DNA from: Coprinellus micaceus | Lineage: Eukaryota; Basidiomycota; Agaricomycetes; Agaricales; Psathyrellaceae | DNA: 64,000 bases | NCBI GenBank assembly: GCA_951394405.1 | Contig: OX596338.1 | Location: forward strand, 4,340,001 to 4,404,000 | Reading direction: 5' to 3' | Shown here: piece after piece, positions 44,781-55,990 of the stretch | Layout: every line of letters starts with the position of its first letter | How positions within the stretch are numbered: the first letter of the stretch is position 1 | Program-made: the position numbers and the translations under genes | The notes under the pieces: model-generated | The model's database searches: none | What the model was told of the DNA's origin: nothing | What the model saw: only the letters and a program-made list of their open reading frames with translations

Positions 44781-47700
44781 AGGAGACAAACAAACGAGAG
44801 TATGGGTGGAAAAACGGGGAGGAGGTTGAAGAAACCCTGAAGAGACGACCAGAAATCGAACGAGCACTAACAATGTCGATAACGATAAAGGGTCGCGAAA
44901 AGATTGGTTAAGGCGACAGCAATCAACGAATGAAGCATCGCAGAGCTAAAGGAAGGAGCGACTTCGATGCAAACAGTGACAAGGAACGCCCCCCGAACCG
45001 GAGGTCCGAATGAGAGGGACTGCAGTGGCGTGGGCCAGGCCCAGAAGAAATGGGCGACGACGGGAAGGATATCATCCCCCTGTCACGACGGACGGACAGG
45101 GACAGAAACGGATACGACAGGGAGAAATGGTGTAGCATGTCGAGAAAAACAAAGCGACAGCGAAGACGGCTACGACTATGCACTTCTGAAATACAGTGAA
45201 GTACATAGAGCAAAACAAAAACGTGATATAGCCCCGACAGCCTTATGGTACGGGAAAAGAAGAGCAAAATGAAGTGGGCTGGCTCATCGGAGAGGAACCA
45301 AATCCCAGAGCCTCACTGAAGAGGAAGTAACGTGGGCTGAGGAACGGAACATCGACGAAGGGGACATAATGTGGGCTAAAAAACGGAATCGAGGTGGTTC
45401 CAAAGGAGCTGCCTTCCTCAACGGAGTAGAGTCATCGGCAGATGAGAGGACCCGACATCCGACGCTTCGGGCGCAAAACGGGTAAGGTAGACAAGAGGAA
45501 CGGGCCGAGGGAGAATAAGTGAAGAAAGTGGGGTGAATGAATAAAGTCGCACGAAATAGAGTCAGGGGAAAGAGAAGGGAGACGAGGAAAACGAATCGTG
45601 TATGACCTTGAAGGAAAGAGGTGAGAAACAAACGCAAAGGAAAGAGAGAGAAAGCGAAGGATAGCAACGAAGTGGTCGGACGATCATGTCAGAAACGAAT
45701 CCGGGGGACGAAACAGCAATGAAAGCTAGAAACCGAACGAAAATGAGCGAACCGCAACCAAGCCCCGAAAACGAATGAATACGAATTTGGGGAGCAAAAT
45801 GAAGGACCAACGTAAGACGAAGGGTGCGAAACGAAGGAACAAAGTGGTAGGAACGGAGGACGAGAAGCGAACGACCAAAGTGGGACGAAGGACCCCGCCG
45901 AAGACAAGACAGGAAAGACCTGCGTCGACGCGTCGTGGGGCCCGTGAACGCCATTCGCGGCCCTCGGTTTCGACTCCGGCAGAACACCCAGACTCGCCTC
46001 TAACAGAGGGACGATCTCCTCCACCGTAGTCCCACTCTCTCCCTCGCTCGCTACCCCGCCTCTTCATCCCTCCCTGTCGACCCAGATGTAGCCTTTGCTG
46101 ATTGGGAATCCAAATTCTTCACAATCGGCTCCAAATCGACCGTATACCCGCTGAGCCCATCGTCAAGGTTCCTGAGCGTCGACGGAAAGGGAACGCTCAC
46201 CACTCCCGGCGCCGCTGACACGTACGCACTCGTGACCGGGGAAACGGAGGTTTCCTGCGGCTCGAGGAGGGAGGTGGGTGGACGCCTTGCGCGCGGGTAC
46301 GGAGGTTAGGCCGACTAGATGGGCTATGATGGCGAACGGCTGCTTCGTTGGTGTCACTCGTCTCGTCGAGTCGGTACCCGGTGGGGTGGACTCAGATAAA
46401 AGCGACACCAACCAGAGGGAGGGTCTCTCAATACGCTTTGTTAGATGTATTCGGAGTATGGAGTGTTTATGAGCGGGGTATCGGAGAGTACAGCGACGAC
46501 GTCGGGTCTAACGAGGGAGATGTACGACGAGCCGCCCTTCAGTGAAACCTACAGGCACGGTTGAGGTCAGCAGGGACGGAAGAAGGGCGAGACGGGAGAA
46601 CCCACCCTCCGCACACGCCTCAGCGTCGGCGTCTCCTTCGTGCCTCCGGGGTCGCGGGCTGTTACGGTGAGGACCGTGCCTCCTGGCTTGAGGCCGAGGA
46701 ATCCACGAAGCGGGGGCGATGGAGAGGAGGAAGAGGAATGGGATGCGTAGAAGATGGGGATTGGGTGTCGTCAAGAAGGCGTTGGTCAATAGTATGTGCT
46801 CCAATGACCGAAACGGGAGGGCACTCCCAGTGCGTCGAGACGTCCCGCCCAAGCTCGACGGAATGAAAGGCGTATATCTTAATGGCGTTGGAAGTAGGAA
46901 CGGGACCGAGGTCCATGACGATAGGGGTTGGGAGGGGGACGCAAGGACCGATGTGAAGGATCCACATTGCTTTCTCGAGGTCGATTGGTCGGTGTGCGTA
47001 CGGAGCGGGACCGGCGAGGGAGGTAACGATTCAGAGACCCCGAGGCGAATTCAGTTCGGGGACGACGGGAAGTCGTTCGGTGATACCAAGGTCACAGCGT
47101 CAGGGCTATATACACGATAAGTGGAGAACGAAGGGATAACAACGCACCCTTCGCAGACCTCTTAACGTCCTCATCCATAGGTTAATATGGCTCCAGTCCG
47201 TTGGTATGTAACTTGTATCTCCAGGTCCGCGTGCCGCCACTTGAAGTATCGTCCCTTCGGGTTAGAAGAGAAGGAGAACGGAGAAGAGGATGGGGAGTGG
47301 GAGGAGGGGTAGCACGGGAAAGCGATGAGCCGTAGAGGGCGGGGACTATGTTGTTGTTCTCGAAACTGGTGGGGCAGAGGTAGGGCGATTATTAAGCACG
47401 AGAACCAAACCAAGGACGGCGAATGGGGACTCACAAACTCTGAAACTGGCTACACGTGCAGCTCAGCGCCTCCACCATTTGCCCTCCGTGGTGGTCCCGG
47501 CTGGTATGCGGGACGAGCCCCCGCGACGTATCTGTAGACGGGGAGGAAATGTCGAGTTACATCCGCGCCCGCACTCTTATTTCTCCTTTGCCGGATGTTG
47601 AGGTAGGACCCGAGACAGGGACTGTAGGCGGTGAAGAGAGCTTGATGACAAGCTACTTGAGCCGGGGTTCGAAGCCCTTCTACCCATCCGGGGGCTTGAG

Positions 47701-50640
47701 TCAAGGAGGAAGGTCGGGGGGTGAGCGGTTGTCTACTCCAAGTCGCGCTATGAGAACAAGTATTGTGATGCCACCGTAATTCTCAGCCTTAGGGCCAAGG
47801 ATAGGCCCGTCTCCTGCTCTGCTTCATTCGATGCATTGGTGTCAGGGTGATTCGGGGAGGATGATAGTCATGATGATGAGTGTTGAAAGCAAAAGCTGAT
47901 TGACATTTAGCGCCGGCGATTGAATTCGGCTTGTGCCTCCCAGCCTTGGGTTAGGGTTGGTGGCGGTCCGAACCATTCCAGGCATCAGGCGGAAGGCGGG
48001 AGCTGCGTGGGAGGGGCTTCGATAATCAGGCGGGACGGAAGGGCGGAGATTGAATGCTGGACTCGGCCCTTCCTCCTGACCGACATGTCGGGGAGCTCAC
48101 TATTCTCATTCGCTGCGTATGCGGGCATCTTATCACGCCCCTCTTTATCGCTTCCTCCTCGCCATTGTAACTGATATCCTTGGAATAACCCTGTCCTCCC
48201 CTCCGCTCGCCGCTCTCCGTGCTCTCGTTCGACTTCACGCCCCCCTTCCCCGACGTCTCGCATTTGCTTTCGAGGTTCCAACGCCGCCCCCTCGCTACCT
48301 GCCCTCGCATCCGAGTATCATACCTGCTTTGCTTTTCACTTCTTCTGTCGACTGAAGTTCTGGATTGGCCCCATCATGTGAAACTCCGGTAAAACCTTCG
48401 TCGATACCCCTTCGAATGACCTACGACGCCTCCTGCCGTAGGTCCGTATTGTCTCAACAGGCATGCCCTGCACTCGTAGGTAGACGCTACGTCCAACTTC
48501 GATCTCGTATCCTGGTCAAGGGGCCCTTCACACTACTCAGATCTCGTTCGAGTCGACTTGTGCACCGTACCCTCGATGATTTCATCCTCGATCTCACTTG
48601 GAGCCATATCCATCTTTCGACGTTACGGGAACCTATCCTCGAGGCCCCCTTTCGACTACTGACTTGGGAGGTGCTGTGCTCTCATTCCTACAGAAGTACA
48701 GCACATACCGTGTCTGCATAGTAGGCGCTCTCTTCGCTCTCCTAGAAACCTCTGCGAGGATCGGAGGATCCCCAATTCCTAGTTCCGACTCGACCGTATC
48801 GGCAAAATCTCCTAGATCTTACCAAGCCCGGGGACCCCACTAGAGACGCATAGGAATATCCGCTGTCTCCTATTTGGCCAAAAACCCTAGACGACGAAAC
48901 TAGTCCGTGATCGCCGCCGCTGTGCAGAACATGGATGTTCGAGTTTCTACTGAACCTAGATCTACGAACGGAGTTTCGATGACCATGGGAACTCGAACCC
49001 GAACCACGACCTCGAGAGCTTACTTCAAGGCAGATCGCTCGTACCGTGCCCGTCGTTTAACTCGACTCCATCAAACCCGGCACCAAAGCTCAAGGGAATT
49101 TAATGGTCTCCGTTGACGCCCACCCACTCCATACCAATCCGATCTGCTGCTACGGGGATCAGGCCATAAACTTATGGTGGGCAACCGGCCCTTGACCCAG
49201 GGTCGATGCAGTGCGGCGTTGGAGAGCACGCTCGTCTCTACTCGCTTTATCCACAGCGACTCGAGTTTTATCCTACCACTTTACTCGTTCGCCCATCGTC
49301 CTCGTTCTTTCGTCCACCCCCTCGCTTCATCTCTATCCCACATACCGGGCGGCCTCTGCAGGGGGATCTGAGACCCAACTGCGTATTTGGGCCTCAGGGA
49401 CGGATGTTTGACGAGACAGCACGCGATTTCGTCGAAGAAGAAAGGGGATAATCGGATGAACAAATGAACGTTGCTTGGGGCGTGGCTAGATTCCTTCATT
49501 TCTCCTCGATCATTGAAGACGTTCTGTCACTCGATTAACCCTCCCGACCGTCCGCTTTGGCTCGTCGACATTATATAAACCGTGCTGACACCACGCTACG
49601 TCCATCCCGCTACCATGCTACCCGACTCCTGTGTTCCTGGGGAGAGATATCGATTCCTATTCTTTACACGAGTGTCCTTGTGGAAGCAGTGCAGCAGTGA
49701 AAAGGCAATACAAGGGCATCGGAGGCCTGTTTAAACGGATCCCCTTTTCCATGCTGTGCCCAGTATACCCTCGCACCTTCGTGCTGTGGAGTCAGCCGAA
49801 GTGAGCGCAGGTAGAGGTATGGCACAAAAAATGCGAGTTCAGGGACGGAACGGAGGGTATGGAGGGTATGGACGTGGAATTATGGCTGCGGCAAACGTAC
49901 AGCATCGACGGCACATAGAGTGCAAGGCGACACAAACTGATACGTATACTTTGAAATCGGGAACATTAACCAAATATATAGACTGTCAGCTTCGCTCGGC
50001 GTAGGTACCCCACCTTCACCATCTCGCCCGGCAGGTGTTTTATTATAAGTGCGCGAGTACACCGAGGGGTGTGTACTGCAATGCAAGCCAGCGCTGTTCA
50101 CTCGGAAGAACATGTATCCTCGATGATCACAGCTCTCCGAAATTAAACCCGGTATGGCTCCACTCGTCGAATGCGAGCCCGAAACTACAGCTGTATTTCC
50201 ATCACACAATGCCCTCGAGCGTCGTGTCGGACCCCGCATGGCCAAAGTCGGACGTAGACCAGCACAGTAAACTCCTGCGCCGCTCCTTTGAGCGGTCTTC
50301 TAGGGCGGGTTCGGGAACGAACGAGGAGAGCATTGAAGATAAATTTCCCGAGGACAACACCTCTACCCACAGCACTAGGCTACGTGACGACGAATCACAG
50401 GCATGGCTGACTGCACAAGAGAAAAATGGGCGCTTATCTGACTTCTTTCCACACAGGTAGCACACCAATGGTGTGCGATGGCCGTTCCTGCCGACGTTGT
50501 CGCATGGATCGCGCTCATTTCCCAATAGACGCCAGCCACCGCAACTAAGGCTCATCCTCCTATATATTCACGCAACCCTCCCTCCACAGCGTCGTAATTT
50601 CCCCCTTCCCCTCAACAGCCTACCTTGAGGCCACATCAGA
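47701..50640. repeat. Inverted divergent intergenic segment between QTRT2-D and CHAT-3
   Basis: Reverse-oriented copy of the intergenic unit: an AGTTCCGACTCGACC block near 48780, the GAATTTAATGGT-type and accessory blocks around 49100, and the palindrome at 50460-50476 followed by a TATA-like CTATATATTC near 50565. The order is mirror-image to 18360-20969. No gene is supported, although small open frames exist. Confidence 0.65.
50460..50476. promoter_or_regulatory. Conserved 17-bp palindrome upstream of CHAT-3
   Basis: GCACACCAATGGTGTGC, the reverse complement of the element before CHAT-1 and CHAT-2, here read on the + strand. It lies about 90-100 bases before a TATA-like CTATATATTC and about 380 bases before the exon starting MPVLDIAIKLL. 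Confidence 0.55.
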
Positions 50641-50857
50641 AAGATCGAACATGGAAGCACAGCGGTACGTTCTTGCAGTCCAGAGTCCCTCTCATCGGGC
50701 TGAATGAGTAATTAGGCACGCCTCCGACGCTGGGAATGGCAGAGGAGGCAATAGGTACGCGGCTCATACGTAGCTACAAACGGTCTGAGACTCATTCAGA
50801 CGTCGTGATCAGTGTTATGAGAGGTATTCGCTCCCCTTTTGTGCCCGGACTTCACTT

Positions 50858-53800
50858 ATGCCCGTACTAGATATCGCGATCAAACTGCTCGAGAGCGGTG
50901 ACAAAGCTGAGGGGTGCATCAAGCCGACGGCAATACGTATCATGGGAAGGGGGTCCGCGGAGAGTGGGATATTGGTGGATCTATCGCAAGTATCACAGCG
51001 CGAATGGAATATCGAGGGTGCTGTTCACCTGTGAGTTCACACTTTTGATTCTCGAGTGTTTGCTCACTAGGCCAAAGTCCCCAAGGAGTCGGCAAATTGG
51101 ACTGCTTCCTGTTGTCAGAGGGATATGAGCCAATTGGTTTTGTCCCGATCGACGATCTGGAACAGGCCAAGGGTATAGGGAAAGGTAAGGCTCTCACCTC
51201 ATCATCCAGAGTGACACTGAAGGTTGGGTTGGCAGATTTCAGCAAACAGATTCAAATCTTCAACAACCAGTCCCAATTTCTCATTTCATGGAAGATAATT
51301 TCGACGGCATTTCGAGCGAATGTGGAAGGTATGTACAAACACGACTCCCATGCAACAAAAGCAGTGTATTCAAGGACTACCTTCTCATGCGCTATGAAGC
51401 CATCGCGGCACTAGTTGGACACTCATGCAGCTCGCACGACAGATTTCAGACGTCCCGTGCATTCGTGGACATCTCTGATGCGATCGCAACACTCCGGGAA
51501 GCGGCTGGCATGATATCAGAGGGCATGGGGGACTTGTCTGCAAAGCTGGATGAAGTTATTGCAACATACTTGGGCGAACGGTTTGAGACTTTCGGTGACA
51601 CCCAAGATCTGGCTCAGGCCATCTCAGCGCGAAGGACGGTTCTGCATCTCACACCTGTGGGAGACGCACAACTACCCATCCTCGACAATCTTGGGAGAGA
51701 CCTCATTCGCCTTGTTGGGTACGAAAGGAGTCCCGAAAACCTGGCCGAAGCGATATCGATTGGGTTACAAGCTGTACAACTTACCCCCGAGGGCGATGAG
51801 AACTTACCCTCCAGGCTCAGCATCCTTGGGGGGGCGTTCATGCATCGCTTTAAACGCACAAATGATCTTCAAGACCTAGCAGAATCGATCTCACTGCACT
51901 CGAGAGCGGTTCACCTCTGTCCAGAGGGGGATCCTTCTATCCTTGCAAACCTTGGAAACTTATTTCAGGACCGCTTTGAACGCACGGCAGTTCTGCAACA
52001 CTTGGTGGAGGCCATCTCACTGCAGTCCAAAGCAATTCGCCTGACACCAGAGGGTGACGCCGACCTGCCAACGATGCTCAATGACCTTGGTGAATCATAT
52101 ATGAGGCGATTTGAACACACAGGGGACCTCCAAGATGCTGAGATGGGGATCTCCCTAAATTCCCAAGCCGTGCGCCTGATCCACGAGGGACGTGGGGTTG
52201 TACCCCACATACTGGATGATCTTGGGAGTGCCTTCAGCAGTTGCTCTGAATACGCAGGAGGTCTCCACAACATCTCAGAAGCAATGTCGGTGGAATCTCA
52301 TGTTGCTCAATTCACTCCGAAGGGGCATACAGATCTACCGTCCCAGCTCAACAATCTTGGAAGTTCGTACCTACGTCGCTTCGAGCGCACAGGTGAACTT
52401 CAGGATGTGTCACAGTCGGTCTCACTGCACTCTCAAGCCATACAACTCACCCCAGAAGGACATCCAGCCCTGCCTTACTTCCTGATGAACCTTGGTATCT
52501 CATTTGAGCATCGTTTTGAACGCACTGGTGATCTTCAAGATATCTCAAAGTCAATATTACTGCAGTCTCGGGCGGTTCACCTGGCTCCAGAGGGCGATGA
52601 AGAGCTACCCTCCATGCTCAACAACCTTGGGGCCTCGTTTCTGGGTCGTTTTGAGCGCACGGGTGATCTCCAAGACGTGGCAGAGGCTATCTCACTGCAT
52701 TCCAAGGCAATTCACCTGACTCCAGCAGGGCATTCAGGCCTACCTCATACTCTCATGAACCTTGGAAATGCGCTGATGTGTCGCTTTGAACGCACGGGAG
52801 ATCTCCAAGACATAGCGAAGGCTATATCCGTGCAGTCGGAGGCGGTTCACTTGATTCCGGACGGCGCCGCAGATCGACCCTCCATGCTCAGCAACCTTGG
52901 CGTCTTGCTCCGAGTCAACCGTCGCTTTGATCAGACAGGCCATCTTCGTGATGTCTCAGAAGCAATATCATTGCAGTCCCAGGGTGTTCAACTGACTCCA
53001 AAGGGGGATGCAGGTCTACCCAAGCGGCTCAACAATCTTGCAACATCGTTCCTGTGTCGCTCTCTGAGTGTCAATGACTCTCAAGAGGCCCCTAATGGGA
53101 TCCCATTCGACCCTCGAGCTGTGCAGGTCATTCCTGAAGGTGACGCAAGTCAACCGAACATCCTCAACAGCCTCAGAAATGTGTTGTTGTGCCCCCTCAA
53201 GCACGAAGGTGGGGGTAAGGACATCACCGAAGCAATCTCTGCGCAGACCCAAGCCGTACGCCTCACTCCTGAAGGGCATGCAGAGCTACCCCCAATGCTC
53301 ACAAACCTCGGAATCTGTTGGTACCAGCTTTTCAGATTATGTGGGCTACCGCAGCATCTTCGTAACAGCATGTCTTCCTACCGATGGGCGGCAACTTGCA
53401 ACTTCGGTTCTCCACACACCAGGCTTCAGGCCGCTGCTTTGTGGGCGAAACAGCTTTCGGATCTACATCGAACACACACGGTGGAACTGGTCTTCGCGTG
53501 GGAGACCGCAGTCCGTCTGCTTGCACTAATCGCAGGTCTCGAGGAGACTGTGCAGCGGAGGCATGCCATTATTCAGGAGTTTACAACCATACCCCTTCGT
53601 GCAGCCTCTGCCGCATTCCTGGTTAGGCGGCCGGGAAAAGCGTTGGAGTGGCTGGAGCAGGGCCGTTGCCTGGTTTGGGGTCAACAGGCCCAACTGCGGA
53701 CGCCACTCGACAAGCTACGTGCCCAAGATGCCGCCCTTGCGGATAGGGTTGTGGGTGTCTCAAGGCGACTGGAGAATGCCGGGTCCTCTTCACGAACCCG

Positions 53801-55195
53801 GACTCTCGAAATAAACATGTCAGAGAAGATTTCTCTAGAGGATGAGGCACAGAACCATTTGCGTCTGGCAAGAGAATGGGAAGATCTCCTCAAGGAGGCC
53901 AGGTCCATCCCTGGTTTTGAGAACTTCCTGCAGCCCTCACCTGTCGCTTCTCTTCTTCAGCGTCTACCGACGTCGGGACACGTCGTGGTCATAAATGTCA
54001 GTGATGGTCGGTGCGATGCGATTGCTCTTCACGCAGCCTCAGACGGACCTCTCCACATCCCTCTGCACAATTTCTCTCTTGAGAAGGCCAGAGCCTATCG
54101 GAATGCGCTCAAAATTCAGTGCGCCCACCATAACCGCCTGGCTCGAGGGAACGATGCGACAATTGATGGCGAGGTCAACTTCGGGTCTGGTAGGGCAGTG
54201 AAGCGATATCGGATGGGGGGAGTGGAGGGGGAAGGACAAGTTCATATGGTTCTGAGGTGCCTCTGGAATGAGGTAGTGAAGCCAATTTTACAGGATCTTG
54301 GACTACTGGTATGTGAACTGCTTTTTACTCTCAACGTGTCAGCTCAACGCCGGTGTTGCAGCGGCCAGATCTGTCCTCAGCGGACCCACTTCCTCGAGTT
54401 TGGTGGTGTCCCACAGGTCCACTGTCCTTTCTCCCAATCCACGCAGCTGGAAATTATCGGAACTCTGAAGCTGCGAGTGCCATGGACCATGTGGTGTCGT
54501 CGTATACCCCAACCGTCACTGCCCTTACCAAACGAGTCTCCAATAACCACAAAATCGACCATACGACCGCCGGCATCCTTTTCACTTGTCAACCAGAACC
54601 ACCCCGCCAGCCTCGCATTCTTGGCACGATAAAGGAGGTTAACTCCACCCATGGACAAGCGATGCAGCACGGCTTTAGAACGGTCAAGCTCGAGGGAGAC
54701 GATGTCTCCGCCGCCGATTTTCCTGTCCACATGGAGAAGTTCAGTTGCGTACACCTAGCGTGTCATGGAATCCAAGACGCCTCTGAGCCCCTCAAGAGTT
54801 CCTTCGTCTTTCACAAAGGCAGGCTCGATCTCAACACCATCATGCAGTGCGACCTCAAGAACGCCGACCTCGCATTCCTGTCAGCGTGCCAGACAGGAAC
54901 AGGTGAAGACACCCTCTCAGACGAGGCTGTCCATCTCGCTGCAGGGATGCTTGCGGCTGGGTATCGTCGCGTCGTCGCTACCATGTGGGGAATAAAGGAT
55001 AATTACGCACCTAAGGTCGCTGATGACTTCTACGACTATCTATGGACCCACAGCAATGAAGACGGGGCACCTCAATTCGACGGGTCCCTATCCGCATACG
55101 CACTTCACCACTCTATTAAGCAGCTTCGAGAAAGCCTCGGAAATGCAGACACATCGCTTCTCTCCTGGATCCCGTATGTCCACTTCGGTTATTGA
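50858..55195 (+). CDS. CHAT-3: TPR-repeat CHAT-domain protein, best-resolved copy
   Basis: About 1,385 residues. Exons: 50858-51030 (MPVLDIAIKLLESGDK), 51078-51184 (GVGKLDCFLLSEGYEPIGFV), 51236-about 51332 (DFSKQIQIFNNQSQFLISWK), about 51365-54308 (repeats), 54362-55195 (CHAT). Introns of 47, 51 and 53 nt have consistent phases; the third (about 32-36 nt) is unusually short and its edges are unsure. The first three exons form a globular module that I cannot name with confidence (a C2-like fold is possible). About 15 TPR-like repeats follow (FERTGDLQDVAEAISLHSK type), then EWLEQGRCLVWGQ, and a CHAT domain with the catalytic His in HLACHGIQ and Cys in FLSACQTGTGED. A further upstream ATG at 50651, conserved in all four copies near the TATA-like box, may be the true start through tiny extra exons. 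QTRT2-E converges on it. Confidence 0.85.
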
Positions 55196-55990
55196 TACCC
55201 ACACCACCAGCTTCCCTATTCTTTCACTCAATCTCTCGTATCTGTTCAACCTTGATCGTATTCTCTCAAACTCATTATCTCAGTCTATTTGGAATTTTAG
55301 TTCTCATGGCCGTCTTGAGTCCCCTGACATGCATTCCCCTTCGCACCAGTACTGTTACCTCGCGTCGCCACAGAGACCCCCTGTACTTCTACGAATACTA
55401 GCTATATATGCTTCCCCCTTTCGTGCTTCAGAACACGTGTTCACCTACTACTATTACTTATCTCGACAGCTTGTCGCACTAGTACTGCCCATCCTCGATA
55501 CGCCTCGCACTCTTGGTCGCCCTCTTCCTCCCGGTAGCACGGATCGCTCTAGTGTGGCCGACTCTATTTATTTATGTTCCTCGATCGTTGAAAATCGTGG
55601 TCCGTGAAATTTACGCGAGAGGAAAATTCAGTACTGAATACTTCGTGCCTTCGTACGTGTTCGAGCGCCCAGGTCGCGGAAAGTCCCGACAACAGGCCGA
55701 AAGAATAGATTCGAATGGAAATATATTTACTGGTACTTTGGCGAGAGTCCACAAATGCTCAGTTCTACGTTGCTCCCCTCCCTCCTCCTCCTCCTCCTCC
55801 TCCTCCTCCTCCTCTCCTTTCTTCCCGGACACCTATTCTCCACCTCCGATTATGAACCAGCGCTAACCTCGCCGCATCCTCCCTCGCCTTCCTCATCGCA
55901 AGTCTTCCCTCTCATTCCCCTTCACAACGCCCGCGTCCCTATACTCTGCCTCTGCATCGCTTCGCGAAGGTTAATGACGACATTCTACGC
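55196..55990. other. Convergent intergenic region CHAT-3 / QTRT2-E
   Basis: Inverted homologue of 13109-13880. It includes the CTC-repeat tract listed separately. No gene is supported. Confidence 0.55.
55778..55816. repeat. (CTC)n microsatellite
   Basis: An uninterrupted run of about eleven CTC/TCC triplets. The equivalent flank of QTRT2-B (about 24440-24460) shows a shorter GGA-rich tract on the opposite strand, so it grew from a purine-rich 3' flank. Confidence 0.8.

Larger units (their letters stand above)
42720..47700 (-). pseudogene. QTRT2: QTRT2-D: QTRT2-like pseudogene, two overlapping partial copies with insertions
   Basis: Read on the minus strand. A 5' partial copy covers exon 1 (about 47700-47435, ending GTGAGT), an exon 2 piece (about 47290-47180) and the start of exon 3 (near 47100). 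A second copy restarts near 46980: exon 2 at about 46800-46606 reads NPIPIFYASHSSSSS, GFLGLKPGGTVLTVTARDPGGT and ends at GTGGGT; exon 3 (about 46490-45940) keeps PFAIIAHLVGLTSVPARKA and MEEIVPLLEASLGVLPESKPRAANGVHGPHD. The long intron follows (about 45930-44780 is purine-rich on +), then unrelated sequence, and exon 4 at about 43600-43322 and 42885-42720, split by an insertion. Frames are broken throughout. Confidence 0.75.

Noticed and set aside
13881..55195. CHAT and QTRT2 as an established two-gene defence operon
   Set aside because: Eukaryotic, separately oriented genes; most QTRT2 copies are broken while CHAT copies stay intact, which argues against a required pair.
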